Translations under genes and position numbers: made by a program
Source: Opitutia bacterium
GTDB lineage: Bacteria > Verrucomicrobiota > Verrucomicrobiia > Opitutales > Seribacteraceae
Length of the DNA: 55,206 nt
Direction of reading: 5' to 3'
Assembly (NCBI GenBank): GCA_002721705.1
Contig: PBLJ01000026.1
Location: 89,102 to 144,307 of the forward strand
Part shown: one piece after another, positions 38,708-47,669 of the stretch
Layout: every line of letters begins with the position of its first letter
How positions within the stretch are numbered: position 1 is the stretch's first letter
The notes under the pieces: generated by a model
The model's input: only the letters and a program-made list of their open reading frames with translations
The model's database searches: none
Told to the model about the DNA's origin: nothing

Positions 38708-39208
38708 CTAGGGTTTTTCGAAAGAAACTACGCGACCATTGGAGAAGTTTACGGTTCCGCGTTCTAATTTGCCATCCGCGTCGAGATCACCTTCGTAAAT
38801 CCATACGTCGCTTATTCTAGGGTTTATGGACAGCTTTTGCTTGTGAGGGCGACCGAGCATGGCTCTAACTTGAGAGGGGGTTAGGCCTGCGCGGATACCC
38901 GACCAAGACTTGGGGTCGACCCAAGGACCACTTTCCCGGGCGGCTGAACTGCTTAGTTCGCTTCGCAGGCGCTTGAGAAAACTTTCTCGATTCTCCTTGT
39001 TTTCGGGCAAGTTGATGGAGGCGTTTGCGGGAGGCGCGGTCGGATTGCGTTCGAGGGAAGCAACGCGTTTTTCAAGGACATCTACCTTGGATTGGATTTC
39101 CTCCAGTTTACGCAGAAGGTCGGCATTACTGACTTCCTTTTGAGCTTGAAGCATCGAAGCAGAGCAAAGGGAAATAACAACGAGTGAAAAAAGCTTTGAA
39201 ACATTCAT
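38708..39208 (-). CDS. Exported coiled-coil protein with BamE/SmpA-like domain
   Basis: The 166-residue protein has a signal peptide (to about LQAQ, residue 23) and a short coiled coil (LLRKLEEIQSKVDVLEKRVASLER, two parts, 30-54). It also has a linker and a C-terminal SmpA/OmlA-like domain (WSGIRAGLTPSQVRAMLGRPHKQ ... VWIYEGDLDADG). The L-T-x-x-Q-V-x-x-x-L-G-x-P motif is the hallmark of the BamE fold. It lacks a lipobox, unlike true BamE, so it is probably a soluble periplasmic relative. It lies 81 bases after holA on the same strand. Confidence 0.75.
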   Translation of the reverse strand: MNVSKLFSLVVISLCSASMLQAQKEVSNADLLRKLEEIQSKVDVLEKRVASLERNPTAPPANASINLPENKENRESFLKRLRSELSSSAARESGPWVDPKSWSGIRAGLTPSQVRAMLGRPHKQKLSINPRISDVWIYEGDLDADGKLERGTVNFSNGRVVSFEKP

Positions 39209-39289
39209 GTCAAAATCCGATTAAAGACCCAACTGAGAAGGCGCAACGGAAATTTTTTGAGGGAACCCTTTTGTTGACGGATTGATCCG

Positions 39290-40420
39290 TCATCGGTGGT
39301 TTGGTTTCGAAAGGCATTTGACTGCGAGATCTTTCATTACTCCCTCTTGATCTTCCGAGCGAGACATCAATTCGCCGAATGCTCGAAACAGCTCGGTTTG
39401 TACGTCGATCAAAGTTCGCAGTTTGTTTGGTTTCTTGGCTCCGATGGCCAGGCGTCCCAGGTACCAAGGGTTTTGGGTAAAAACGTTGAAGCCGTTTTTG
39501 TCGTCGCCATTCCCAAACTGATCAGCGTGCTTGAGCGAAGCTCTGTCGAGGTCCGCTTTGGATATACCCCGTGATTGCAGAGAAATTTCACCCGCATCCA
39601 TCAATACCCGAAGTTGAATCATAAGACGATTGCGTCCTTGCATGCTTGCCAACAGCGGACGGGCCTCCTTCCAATGGAAAAAATGGCGGGTGAGAGCATC
39701 GAGCGTCCATGCCAGGTCAAAGGAAGAAAAGGCTTCGGCGGCTTCAAAAAAATCGCCTTCGCCAAAGGGTGGTACCAGTTCGGCGACTAATTTTTCGTCA
39801 ATCCTCGTTCCTTCGGAGCCTAGGAAAGTGGACATTTTCCGAGTTTCTTCCACTGCTAATCTCGCATTGCCATTGATCAGTCCAGCCAATAACTCGAAGG
39901 CATCGTTTTCGATGGAAACGTTGAGTTCCTTGCAGGTTTGATCGACTACTCGTCGCAATTCGGCAATTTTATCCTTCTTGGTGTTGGCTTGGGTGTAATT
40001 GGGTGTTTTCTCAATCCATTTAGTGAATTTACGACGGCGGTCTATGGGACTAGCCGAAAGGATGACTTGCACGGGACCCTTGCCCAGTTCCTCGAGATAC
40101 CCCTGAAGCCTTTCCACTTCCGCAATAGTGCCGGCGGCTTTGCCCGTTGGGCTGTCACCTAAAAAGTCGACGTTTCGCAGCCAAATGAGTTTCCCATCGC
40201 CGAACAGGGACATTGTCTGGGAAGATTCTCGATATCGATCAACAAAGGCTTTCACTTCATCGACCTTGCCGGCTCTACCGTCTATGATCTCACGTTGAAA
40301 TTCCTCAGGGAAATCGGGCAGTAGCTGGTCGAAGACAAGTTGAGCTTTTTCGAGAACGAGGTAATCGTCTTCGCCTACTACGACGTGCAAGCTTTCTGGT
40401 TGAACGGGTTTGTCGGGCAT
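39290..40420 (-). CDS. holA: DNA polymerase III subunit delta
   Basis: Delta is the wrench subunit of the clamp loader that opens the beta clamp during DNA replication. The 376-residue protein fits the HolA fold in length and pattern: an N-terminal domain starting LHVVVGEDDYLVLEKAQLVFDQL, the segment TMSLFGDGKLIWLRNVDF, and VQVILSASPIDRRRKFTKW. The helical collar domain carries GNARLAVEETRKM, FDLAWTLDAL and NPWYLGRLAIGAKK. It has no ATP-binding loop, as expected. It follows cinA by 24 bases and is probably cotranscribed with it. Confidence 0.88.
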   Translation of the reverse strand: MPDKPVQPESLHVVVGEDDYLVLEKAQLVFDQLLPDFPEEFQREIIDGRAGKVDEVKAFVDRYRESSQTMSLFGDGKLIWLRNVDFLGDSPTGKAAGTIAEVERLQGYLEELGKGPVQVILSASPIDRRRKFTKWIEKTPNYTQANTKKDKIAELRRVVDQTCKELNVSIENDAFELLAGLINGNARLAVEETRKMSTFLGSEGTRIDEKLVAELVPPFGEGDFFEAAEAFSSFDLAWTLDALTRHFFHWKEARPLLASMQGRNRLMIQLRVLMDAGEISLQSRGISKADLDRASLKHADQFGNGDDKNGFNVFTQNPWYLGRLAIGAKKPNKLRTLIDVQTELFRAFGELMSRSEDQEGVMKDLAVKCLSKPNHR

Positions 40421-40444
40421 GCGATGGAAGCCATAGGGTTTTTA

Positions 40445-41734
40445 TCAATCGGCGTCCACGCCGCTGGCCACCAGCTCTTCGGCTTTGTATTTGAAGAGTT
40501 TACGTCGCATCCAATCCAAGGCAGCCGTGGTGGCTCGCCTTTTTATTGATTGGCGATCACCATGAAAAACTACCTTTTGTGACCACACGCCCACAGGCGA
40601 GCAATAACCGATATAGATGGTTCCTACGGGGATTGCTCTGCTGCCACCATCGGGGCCTGCGAATCCCGTGACGCTCAAGGTGTAGTCGGCCGAAAAGCGT
40701 TCAGCGGCCCCGGTAGCCATGGCCACGGCGGTTTCCGCGCTGACGGCTCCATGTTGTTGTATGATGACGTCGGGGACGTCCAGAAGTTGGATTTTCGTAT
40801 CGTTTTGGTAAGAGATTACGCTTCCTGCGAAAACTTTCGAGATTCCCGGGATGTCCGTGAATGAGTTGGACAGCAAGCCTCCGGTGCAAGATTCGGCAAC
40901 GGCGAGGGTTTTCTCCAAGCTGCGTACGGTGCGAAACACTACTCGAGCCAAGCTTGGATGACCGAAGCTTACGAAGTCGTGACCTAGCGCCTGGCGGCAT
41001 TCATGACCAATTTCCTTGAGTCGTTCCAACGGTAAACGTTCGTGATCATCGGAGCTCAAGCGAACGTCGACGAGTCCTTGGTTGGCGCAGAAAGCCACGC
41101 GCAGTCCATCGATTGGTTCCGTGATTTCGTCCAATCGTTCTTCCAGTGATGATTCTCCTACGCCGGCGGTTCGGAATCCAACGTAGGACTCGGAATCGTG
41201 AAGAATGCCAAGCTCCTCGAGTTTGGGTATGACTTGGTTTTGCAGCATCGGTTGCAACTCGCGTGGTGGGCCGGGCAACATCACGAGCAGCTTGTCATCC
41301 TTCTGGACGAACAGTCCGGGAGCAGTGCCGAATTGATTGAGCAATATTTCCGCGCCTTCCGGAACGTAGCATTGTTTCCGGCTGGTTTCGGGCATGGTTT
41401 TGTTGCTGCGCTCGAAGCGCTTCTCGACGTGAGCTAGGATTTCATCGTTGAAAACCAAGGGTAGACCGAGGATTTCCGAAACGGTTTCACGGGTAATGTC
41501 ATCTGCCGTAGGCCCCAATCCACCGGTAGTGATTACCAACCCCGACCGACTCCAACTCTCAGAGAAAAAACGTTTAATTTCCTCGGGGTCGTCTTTGACG
41601 ACTTGCGCGTAATCGATCTCGAGCCCTCGCTCGGCCAGCTTGTCGCCAATATGAACGAGGTGGCTGTTTTCCCTAAGACCGAGGAGCAGTTCGTCTCCAA
41701 GACCGAGAAGTTCAACGCGTATTTCGTAACTCAT
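40445..41734 (-). CDS. cinA: CinA-family nicotinamide-nucleotide amidase / competence-damage protein
   Basis: The 429-residue protein joins an N-terminal molybdopterin-binding-like domain (GDELLLG ... ITTGGLGPTADDITRETVSEI, about 1-170) to a C-terminal PncC-type amidase domain. The latter shows AVAESCTGGLLSNSFTDIPG ... VTGFAGPDGGS ... VGTIYIG. Full-length CinA hydrolyses ADP-ribose and deamidates NMN, recycling pyridine nucleotides. The ATG at 41734 (MSYEIRVELLGLGDE) is chosen because the 23 extra codons upstream do not fit the family. It is divergent from uvrC with 62 bases between starts. Together with nadB it links the region to NAD metabolism. Confidence 0.93.
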   Translation of the reverse strand: MSYEIRVELLGLGDELLLGLRENSHLVHIGDKLAERGLEIDYAQVVKDDPEEIKRFFSESWSRSGLVITTGGLGPTADDITRETVSEILGLPLVFNDEILAHVEKRFERSNKTMPETSRKQCYVPEGAEILLNQFGTAPGLFVQKDDKLLVMLPGPPRELQPMLQNQVIPKLEELGILHDSESYVGFRTAGVGESSLEERLDEITEPIDGLRVAFCANQGLVDVRLSSDDHERLPLERLKEIGHECRQALGHDFVSFGHPSLARVVFRTVRSLEKTLAVAESCTGGLLSNSFTDIPGISKVFAGSVISYQNDTKIQLLDVPDVIIQQHGAVSAETAVAMATGAAERFSADYTLSVTGFAGPDGGSRAIPVGTIYIGYCSPVGVWSQKVVFHGDRQSIKRRATTAALDWMRRKLFKYKAEELVASGVDAD

Positions 41735-41796
41735 GCGTAGTGTTGCCTTTAACCCTAAAAAACGGACGATGTTTAAGATAGCCCAACATTTTGCAA

Positions 41797-43281
41797 ATGC
41801 CAAATCCTACTTCCCTCGTCTTGCGAAAAGCGCGAGCCCTGCCAAAGGCTCCGGGTGTCTATTTGATGAAGGATCGTTTTGGACAAGTCATCTACGTTGG
41901 CAAGGCAAAGGATCTTCGCAAAAGAGTATCCACTTATTTTCAACCATCTCGCCGGTTTGCAGCCAGCCAGCCAAAGATCGCCGCCATGGTTAGTTTGGTG
42001 AGGGACCTCGATCATTTGTCCGTTCGTTCCGAGGCAGAGGCTTTGTTACTCGAGGGAAAACTGCTCAAGGAGTACAAACCGAAATACAATACCGACTTCG
42101 TGGACGACAAGCAATTCTTGTTGGTTCGAGTCGATCTTCAAAACGAGTTGCCTCGGTTTCGCTTGACGAGAAATCGCAAAGACGACGGATCGCGTTACTT
42201 CGGCCCCTTTGCTCATTCCGGCATGTTGCGGTCCACTCTTTTGGAGATGCGAAAACGCTTTGGCATTTTGCTTGGCGATGCTCGGCCTCGCAAATTGAAT
42301 GACGGACGCTACCGGCTCTACGCCGACGCTCGGGCTGAAATTTTCGCCGGCCACAATGAGCCCACTACGCGGGAATATCGCGAGCGAGTCGACGCTGCGT
42401 GCAGGTTTCTTGAAGGCAAAACCCGTCAATGGTTACAGGAGCTCGAGGATGAAATGAACACCTCGGCAGACAGGCTCGAGTTCGAGCGAGCTGCCGAGTG
42501 TCGCGATTTGGTGGTTGCTCTTCGTGAAACCATTTCCCCGACTCGCAAGTTTGTTCGCGATCCTCAAAAATCAGTGACCGACTCGGAAGAAGCCTTGGCG
42601 GTACTTGAGGAATGCTTGGGTCTGCCGGCTTCACCTCGGGTCATCGAGTGTTTCGACGTATCCCACGTATCAGGAACTTTCGCCGTTGGATCCATGGTGC
42701 GTTTCAAAGATGGCTTTCCCGATAAGTCCAACTATCGTCGCTACAAGATTAGAAGTTTCATGGGCAACGATGATTTCCGGGCCTTGGGAGAAGTAGTGGG
42801 CAGACGTTATCGACGCATCATCGCCAATGGCAGTGCTTTCCCTGATCTGGTGGTTGTGGATGGAGGCAAAGGCCAAGTGGGATCCGCGTTGCGAGCTTTT
42901 CAGGATGCCGCCATCGATCCACCTCCTCTAGTTGGATTAGCGAAGAAAGACGAGCGTATCGAATTTCCTCAAGACCGGGAACCTCTCGTTTTGTCTCGCC
43001 GAAATCCTGCCCTTCGACTCCTGCAACGTATGCGGGACGAATCTCACCGTTTTGCCAATCAATTCAACGCGGAGTGGCGAAGTCGCAAAATACGCGAATC
43101 GGCGCTGGACGATTTCCCGGGGCTCGGTCCTGTGCGCAAAACCGCACTGTTGAACCACTTCGGCACTTACGAGAAGCTCACGAAAGCATCCGAAGAAGAT
43201 TTGCTCGAGGTCGAAGGAATTGGCCCCGTGTTGTCGAAAGAGTTGCGCTTCTTTCTACGAAAAGGAAAAGTGAAAACATGA
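41797..43281 (+). CDS. uvrC: Excinuclease ABC subunit C (short form)
   Basis: UvrC makes both incisions in nucleotide-excision repair. This 494-residue form is about 100 residues shorter than E. coli UvrC but has every catalytic part. The GIY-YIG nuclease (APGVYLM ... IYVGKAKDLRKRV) is at about 17-95. A UVR motif for UvrB contact (RLEFERAAECRDLV) is near 225. The RNase H-like nuclease has FDVSH, VVDGGKGQ and RDESHRF, and two helix-hairpin-helix motifs occupy the last 60 residues. The missing length lies mostly in the linkers. The ATG at 41797 is preferred to the TTG at 41791. Its stop overlaps the next start by four bases. Confidence 0.95.
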   Translation: MPNPTSLVLRKARALPKAPGVYLMKDRFGQVIYVGKAKDLRKRVSTYFQPSRRFAASQPKIAAMVSLVRDLDHLSVRSEAEALLLEGKLLKEYKPKYNTDFVDDKQFLLVRVDLQNELPRFRLTRNRKDDGSRYFGPFAHSGMLRSTLLEMRKRFGILLGDARPRKLNDGRYRLYADARAEIFAGHNEPTTREYRERVDAACRFLEGKTRQWLQELEDEMNTSADRLEFERAAECRDLVVALRETISPTRKFVRDPQKSVTDSEEALAVLEECLGLPASPRVIECFDVSHVSGTFAVGSMVRFKDGFPDKSNYRRYKIRSFMGNDDFRALGEVVGRRYRRIIANGSAFPDLVVVDGGKGQVGSALRAFQDAAIDPPPLVGLAKKDERIEFPQDREPLVLSRRNPALRLLQRMRDESHRFANQFNAEWRSRKIRESALDDFPGLGPVRKTALLNHFGTYEKLTKASEEDLLEVEGIGPVLSKELRFFLRKGKVKT

Positions 43282-44126
43282 TCCGTTTTACGCCATTCTG
43301 GATATTGCTCGTCCTTATGCCGTGCGTGGTTTCCTGGGCTCAGAAAAGTATCTCTATAGGGGGAGGTGGCGCGAGGATTTCCAATGGCCCTCAGATGCAA
43401 TATCGTTCTTGGCAAAACACCGAGGGCAAAGTGATTCAGGCTCGTTTGAAGGAATATGATGGAGTGACGGCTCGACTGGAAATGGGCGGGCGCATTTATC
43501 CTGTGCTCAAAAGCAAGCTTTCGCCTCAAGACCAAGCCTATCTCGACGCATGGCTCAGCCGCCAACCGGGAGCCTTGAATCCAGCCAAGATACCATCCTT
43601 GTCGGATGCCAACTTGGCTAGTGCCCCGGAGCTTGATCTTCTTGAAGTCGCAAAAAAGATCCATGCCATCGTCAACCGCGAACGTCTAAAGATGAATTTG
43701 AAATCGCTGACATGGAACGACGAGGTAGCATTGATTGCCCGTGCTCACAGCGAAGACATGGCGAAGCGTGATTTTTACTCTCACTTGAATCCGGACAAGG
43801 AAGATCCATCCGCTCGAGCCGTTCGCCACGGTTGGGCAAATAGTAAAGCCAGCTCTTCCTCGGCTGACGCGAGGGTATCGGGCTTGGCCGAAAACATTGG
43901 TCGGATTGGTCGCTATCATTCCTTTCGTCGTGAGGTCAGGGACGGCAAAGTTCTCCGAGTGATTTTCCGTTGGTACAGTTCCGAGCAAATGGCCGAGCAA
44001 GTCGTCAAGGGTTGGCTCAATAGCCCCAGCCACAGAAAAAACCTTCTTGATCCAGAATTTGAATTGGAAGGCATCGGTTTGGGTGTTCGGCGCGAACACG
44101 TCTACGTTACGCAAAACCTGTTCTGA
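43278..44126 (+). CDS. Exported CAP/SCP-domain protein with SHD1-like domain
   Basis: The 282-residue protein has a signal peptide (to about residue 21, VVSWAQ). A short beta domain at about 40-90 follows (YRSWQNTEGKVIQARLKEYDG), like the SHD1 domain often found in Planctomycetes and Verrucomicrobia. The C-terminal CAP domain (about 120-282) has VNRERLKMNLKSLTWNDEVALIARAHSEDMAKRDFYSH, shown here as VNRERLK and HSEDMAKRDFYSH, with the family His pair and GWLNSPSHRKNLLDPEF. Bacterial CAP proteins are secreted and of mostly unknown function. It is translationally coupled to uvrC (ATGA overlap) and followed two bases later by the propeller gene. The uvrC link is probably only transcriptional. Confidence 0.88.
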   Translation: MIRFTPFWILLVLMPCVVSWAQKSISIGGGGARISNGPQMQYRSWQNTEGKVIQARLKEYDGVTARLEMGGRIYPVLKSKLSPQDQAYLDAWLSRQPGALNPAKIPSLSDANLASAPELDLLEVAKKIHAIVNRERLKMNLKSLTWNDEVALIARAHSEDMAKRDFYSHLNPDKEDPSARAVRHGWANSKASSSSADARVSGLAENIGRIGRYHSFRREVRDGKVLRVIFRWYSSEQMAEQVVKGWLNSPSHRKNLLDPEFELEGIGLGVRREHVYVTQNLF

Positions 44127-44128
44127 AA

Positions 44129-45376
44129 ATGAAGTGGCCATCGTGCTTTCTAGCGTTTGCCACCTGCTGTCATTTTAGTGCAGCGGAGGATTGGCCTACT
44201 TGGCGTGGACTTCGCGGCGATGGATCCTGGAAGGCGCCAAAATTAGCTGCCGCATGGCCTGAGGAAGGCCTGCGAAGAGTTTGGAAACAAACAATTTCGC
44301 CAGGCTATTCAGGTGTTTCCGTGGCTCAAGGTAAAGTCTATCTGATGGATCGTCCCGACAAGGATAAGCACGGCGAAAAGGAGCGTGTTCTTTGCCTCGA
44401 TTCAGATACAGGCAAGGAGCTTTGGAGTTTTACCTACGCAGCTGCCTATGGCGATTTGGATTACGGCACCGGGCCTCGAGCATCCATCACCATTCATGAG
44501 GGGAAGGCTTATGGATTGGGTGCTGTGGGCCACGCCTTCTGCCTAGATGCAGAGACTGGTAAGCAGTTGTGGTTCAAGGATTTGGCGAAAGAAGAAAAGG
44601 CCAAAAGGCCTTTTTGGGGTTATGCAGGCTCGCCTTTGGCCCATGGTGAGTGGATGCTTTATCAGATTGGGGCCAAACCTTCTGGTTGCGTGGTTGCTGT
44701 TGAAGCTGCCACTGGGAAAACAGCGTGGCGATCAGGCGAGCAGTCGGCGGGGTACGGCCCCCCTGTCTTGATTGAGCGTGGTGGGCGTAAGGAAATGGTC
44801 TGCTGGGGTCCCGAGAGCGTTGTGGGACTGCCGCTGGGCCAAGGCAAGGAAATCTGGAAAATCCCCTACAAAGTGAAGTACGGAGTGGCTATCGCGACTC
44901 CGCTTTACCGCGAGGGTATTGTTCTCGTTTGTGGATACTGGCACGGATCGAAAGCCATTCGCTTAGGACCCAAACTAGACGACGTCGCCTTGCTCTGGGA
45001 AGAGGAGGAGGAACTTCGTGGCTTGATGTCGCAACCTTTATACAAGGATGGCTATTGTTACCTGCTCGATCGCAGTCACGGGCTCACTTGCTTCGAGTTG
45101 AAAACAGGAAAAATTCATTGGCGCGATGGTCACAAACTCACGCCTAAGGATCGGAACCCGCAAGCCAGCTTGGTTTGGGTGGGCGACACTAATCGAGTTC
45201 TCGCGCTCAATGCCAATGGCGAACTCATACTTTGCGAACTCACACCGGCTGGATATCGCGAGTTGGAACGAGCCCAAATTACCGGGAAAACTTGGGCTCA
45301 TCCAGCCTACGCGGGGAATCGCGTCTTTGCCCGCTCCGATCGCGAAATCGTCTGTTTCGAGCTCCCCCTGGAATAG
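44129..45376 (+). CDS. Exported PQQ-like beta-propeller protein
   Basis: The 415-residue protein has a signal peptide (CHFSAAEDWPTWRG, cleavage near residue 18). It has repeated propeller blades with the A-W-x-x-x-x-G-K-x-x-W pattern: CLDSDTGKELWSFTY, CLDAETGKQLWFKDL, AVEAATGKTAWRSG and CFELKTGKIHWRDG. The DWPTWRGLRGDG start is characteristic of a large family of outer-membrane or periplasmic PQQ-like repeat proteins in Planctomycetes and Verrucomicrobia. These proteins mostly have no PQQ-binding residues and are not dehydrogenases. It is the last gene of the uvrC-CAP-propeller run. Confidence 0.88.
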   Translation: MKWPSCFLAFATCCHFSAAEDWPTWRGLRGDGSWKAPKLAAAWPEEGLRRVWKQTISPGYSGVSVAQGKVYLMDRPDKDKHGEKERVLCLDSDTGKELWSFTYAAAYGDLDYGTGPRASITIHEGKAYGLGAVGHAFCLDAETGKQLWFKDLAKEEKAKRPFWGYAGSPLAHGEWMLYQIGAKPSGCVVAVEAATGKTAWRSGEQSAGYGPPVLIERGGRKEMVCWGPESVVGLPLGQGKEIWKIPYKVKYGVAIATPLYREGIVLVCGYWHGSKAIRLGPKLDDVALLWEEEEELRGLMSQPLYKDGYCYLLDRSHGLTCFELKTGKIHWRDGHKLTPKDRNPQASLVWVGDTNRVLALNANGELILCELTPAGYRELERAQITGKTWAHPAYAGNRVFARSDREIVCFELPLE

Positions 45377-45766
45377 ATTCCCAACGCCCTCGAAGGAAGC
45401 GTTGCCTCACTCCTCTATTGCCGTTTCCGAGACAATGAAAAATTGGGCTGTTTTGGCAAAAGGAATCCGCATCACGTCAAAACCAGCCAGCTTTTCCCTT
45501 GTTCGTTCGTGATTGGACTGCCACTTAGCTGGTGCTTTGGCGAGGCTGCTTTCCTCTTTGTCGGCATTGATTGAGTGAGGTTTTCTTTTGATGGATCTGC
45601 GCCGATGACGTGCTCCGAGGGGTGCCGATAAATTATTATTTGCCGGTTTGGGCGAAAAGGCAAGTGGTGTTAGTATGTTTAAACTTAGCCCAAGGTTGCG
45701 ACAAACCGATTTGCGGTCGTTTATCCCAAAACCAAAGCGTAGAGTTAAATGGCGACTGAGCCTACT
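45377..45766. other. Intergenic region between converging operons
   Basis: These 390 bases lie between the propeller gene and the leftward MORN lipoprotein gene. An imperfect hairpin CAACGC ... GCGTTG (45382-45404) near the propeller stop may end its transcript, though no T-run follows. Short frames of about 60 codons occur on both strands, without ribosome-binding sites or recognisable products. I see no RNA gene or mobile element. Confidence 0.55.
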
Positions 45767-46354
45767 TCACTCTATTATGGCGCCATTCGAGAAGTTGACT
45801 CGACTGGATTCGGATCCGTCCTCGTTCCATTCAATCCAAGTGCCATCTGGGGCATCATTCAAAAAACGACCTTCCTTTTTCTTTTGTCCATTGGGCCAAA
45901 AGAAGGTTTGGCCAACTAGCTGTCCGTCCTCGTATCGCTCCAGTATCGCCAGTTCGCCCGCGGGGCGCGCGCCTTTTTTCCAACCAGTAAACGGTTGGCC
46001 TTCGGGTGTCCGGACCAATCCGTCTGTGCCCTTTTCCTGAAGGTTTTCCACCCCCCTTGCCTCGCCTAGGACAGCCTGAAGAGTTTCCGTTTTGGAGAAA
46101 TCCGGCCAATCTTCCAAGACGAGTGCAGTGGATTCCATTCCTGTCGGGCCCTCGTTGTCCTCCGGCTCTGATTCAGGGTTGGAGTCCGCAATCGCTTTTT
46201 CACCAATCGTTGCCGATTTGACCTTACCAGCCTCCCGTAGGGACTTTTGATTGGAATTCGAATCTAGGTCATTCTGGTCACTGCAACTAGCCAGATTGAG
46301 GGCTAGCTGTGTCGTCACCAGAATGGAGATTGCTTGCAAGGCTGTTTTCTTCAT
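45767..46354 (-). CDS. MORN-repeat lipoprotein (YwqK-like)
   Basis: The 195-residue lipoprotein (lipobox NLASC, C24) has an acidic linker and a C-terminal part with two to three MORN-type units: PFTGWKKG, LERYEDGQLVGQTFFWPNGQKKKEGRF and GTWIEWNEDGSESSRVNFSNG, recognised by the Y-x-x-G-x-x-x-G-x-x-x-x-W/Y-x-x-x-G pattern. The same linker motif IGEK...NPESE-ED is found in the DUF1080 lipoprotein upstream, pointing to a shared origin of the linker. The gene overlaps that one by four bases, so they are coupled. MORN proteins of this sort are surface or periplasmic with unknown function. Confidence 0.8.
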   Translation of the reverse strand: MKKTALQAISILVTTQLALNLASCSDQNDLDSNSNQKSLREAGKVKSATIGEKAIADSNPESEPEDNEGPTGMESTALVLEDWPDFSKTETLQAVLGEARGVENLQEKGTDGLVRTPEGQPFTGWKKGARPAGELAILERYEDGQLVGQTFFWPNGQKKKEGRFLNDAPDGTWIEWNEDGSESSRVNFSNGAIIE

Positions 46355-47100
46355 TCCAGCTTGCGGTAGCGTATGTTGCGTATGACTCCGGTTGTGGAAT
46401 AGGTGGCGATGCCCAACGGGGCGGACATTTCGATTTCGCCCGTTCGCATGCTGATTTTTCGATCTTCCACCTCCACGTCGATGATTTGCTTTTCATCGAT
46501 CCATGCTTCGAGCTTTGCCTTCGTCACTCGTAACTTGATGGCATACCAGCGGTTGTCCTCAAAGGCGTAGGCGTCGCCTGTTTCGTTTTCCGAGGCATCG
46601 AAATCATCGATGCTGGATATGCCGATCAGGCCTCCTCCCCAACCGCCCAAGATCAAGGAGGCGTTGGATTCTTCGTAGGGAAAGGTGAGCCCGCAGAAGA
46701 AGTCACTGCCTTGCGTACGCTTGGCTTCCATGGTGATTTCATAGTCGATTTTCGGGTAATCGTCCTTGCCGGTCCAATGTACCCCAGTCAGTTCGATCCC
46801 CATGCCGAGGACCAAGCTGCCGTTTTCATCGATGCTCACTTCTCCTTTTCCCGAGAAATCGGTTTCCGCCCATTGGCCGAGCTTCTTCCCATCGAAGAGG
46901 GAGACCCATTTGTTTGCCTCCGATTCCTTGTTGTCCTCTGACTTGGTTTCAGGGCTGGAGCCCTCATTCGATTTTTCGCCAATCGTTGGTTTTGCATTAC
47001 CAGTCTCCGAGGTGGAGTCATTCTGGTTACCGCAACTGGTCAAGGAAACCGCAAGGATGAGAGCAAGGGCGGCAAAGATAGATCGTGAAGAAAAAATCAT
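46351..47100 (-). CDS. DUF1080 lipoprotein (3-keto-disaccharide hydrolase family)
   Basis: The 249-residue lipoprotein (lipobox SLTSC, C23) has a charged linker and a concanavalin-like jelly-roll domain of DUF1080: WVSLFDGKKLGQW, a hydrophobic core and DNRWYAIKLRVTKAKLEAWIDEKQIIDV, quoted here as WYAIKLRV and EAWIDEKQIIDV, ending GVIRNIRYRKLE. The family binds or cleaves sugars, often 3-keto-glucosides, in PVC and Bacteroidota. The ATG at 47100 (MIFSSRSIF) is chosen because the long open frame upstream overlaps gntK and lacks a signal sequence. It is the middle gene of a gntK-DUF1080-MORN leftward operon. Confidence 0.88.
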   Translation of the reverse strand: MIFSSRSIFAALALILAVSLTSCGNQNDSTSETGNAKPTIGEKSNEGSSPETKSEDNKESEANKWVSLFDGKKLGQWAETDFSGKGEVSIDENGSLVLGMGIELTGVHWTGKDDYPKIDYEITMEAKRTQGSDFFCGLTFPYEESNASLILGGWGGGLIGISSIDDFDASENETGDAYAFEDNRWYAIKLRVTKAKLEAWIDEKQIIDVEVEDRKISMRTGEIEMSAPLGIATYSTTGVIRNIRYRKLE

Positions 47101-47107
47101 AGTGGTT

Positions 47108-47614
47108 TCAAGTTTCGTGCGATGCTTCCAAAGATGTATGTAGGGTGGCAACGATTTTTTCGACCGATTCGGTAATCTCAATTGTGATCGCACCTTCTTC
47201 GGGAGATGGTTCCTCCAGCGAGGATAATTGCGAATCAAGCAGTTTGGGATCGAAGAAATGACCGGTTCTCGACGTGATTCGCTTCTCAAGCAGCTTGCGA
47301 TCCCCTTGCAGGTAAATGAATTGCACTGTTTTTGGGATTCCGGAAAGGAAAGACCGCAATTTTCTCTTGAGTGCGGAACAAGAAACGATGGCCGATCCAT
47401 TTTGCAGTTGCATGACTTCGCGTAGGGCGGACATCCAATCAAGCCTGTCATCATCGTCGAGGGGTATGCCCGCGCTCATTTTCGCGATGTTCGCAGTGGA
47501 ATGAAAATCGTCGCCTTCCACGAAAGGCAAGTTCAAGCGCTCGGCCAAGGCTTTGCCTACTACGGTCTTTCCGCAACCTGACACCCCCATGAGCACGATT
47601 ATCCTTTCCTTCAT
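47108..47614 (-). CDS. gntK: Gluconokinase
   Basis: This enzyme phosphorylates gluconate to 6-phosphogluconate, feeding the pentose-phosphate or Entner-Doudoroff route. The 168-residue protein has the P-loop GVSGCGKT (10-17), the GDDFHSTANIAKM substrate loop and the DRLDWMSAL segment. It also has CSALKRKLRSFL, YLQGD and the GHFFDPKLLDSQLSSLEEP signature of the GntK/IdnK group. It is seven bases from the DUF1080 gene and heads a leftward operon. With the DUF1080 lipoprotein it suggests growth on oxidised sugars. Confidence 0.95.
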   Translation of the reverse strand: MKERIIVLMGVSGCGKTVVGKALAERLNLPFVEGDDFHSTANIAKMSAGIPLDDDDRLDWMSALREVMQLQNGSAIVSCSALKRKLRSFLSGIPKTVQFIYLQGDRKLLEKRITSRTGHFFDPKLLDSQLSSLEEPSPEEGAITIEITESVEKIVATLHTSLEASHET

Positions 47615-47669
47615 CCTGCTAGCGCGATTTTTTGTTTCACTCCAAAAGCTTCATTTTGAACAATAGATC

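Noticed and set aside
45472-45663. Small leftward frame of 63 codons
   Set aside because: No ribosome-binding site, no motif and low-complexity composition; treated as intergenic.
47101-47454. N-terminal extension of the DUF1080 gene
   Set aside because: The extension overlaps gntK completely; the ATG at 47100 gives a proper lipoprotein signal.
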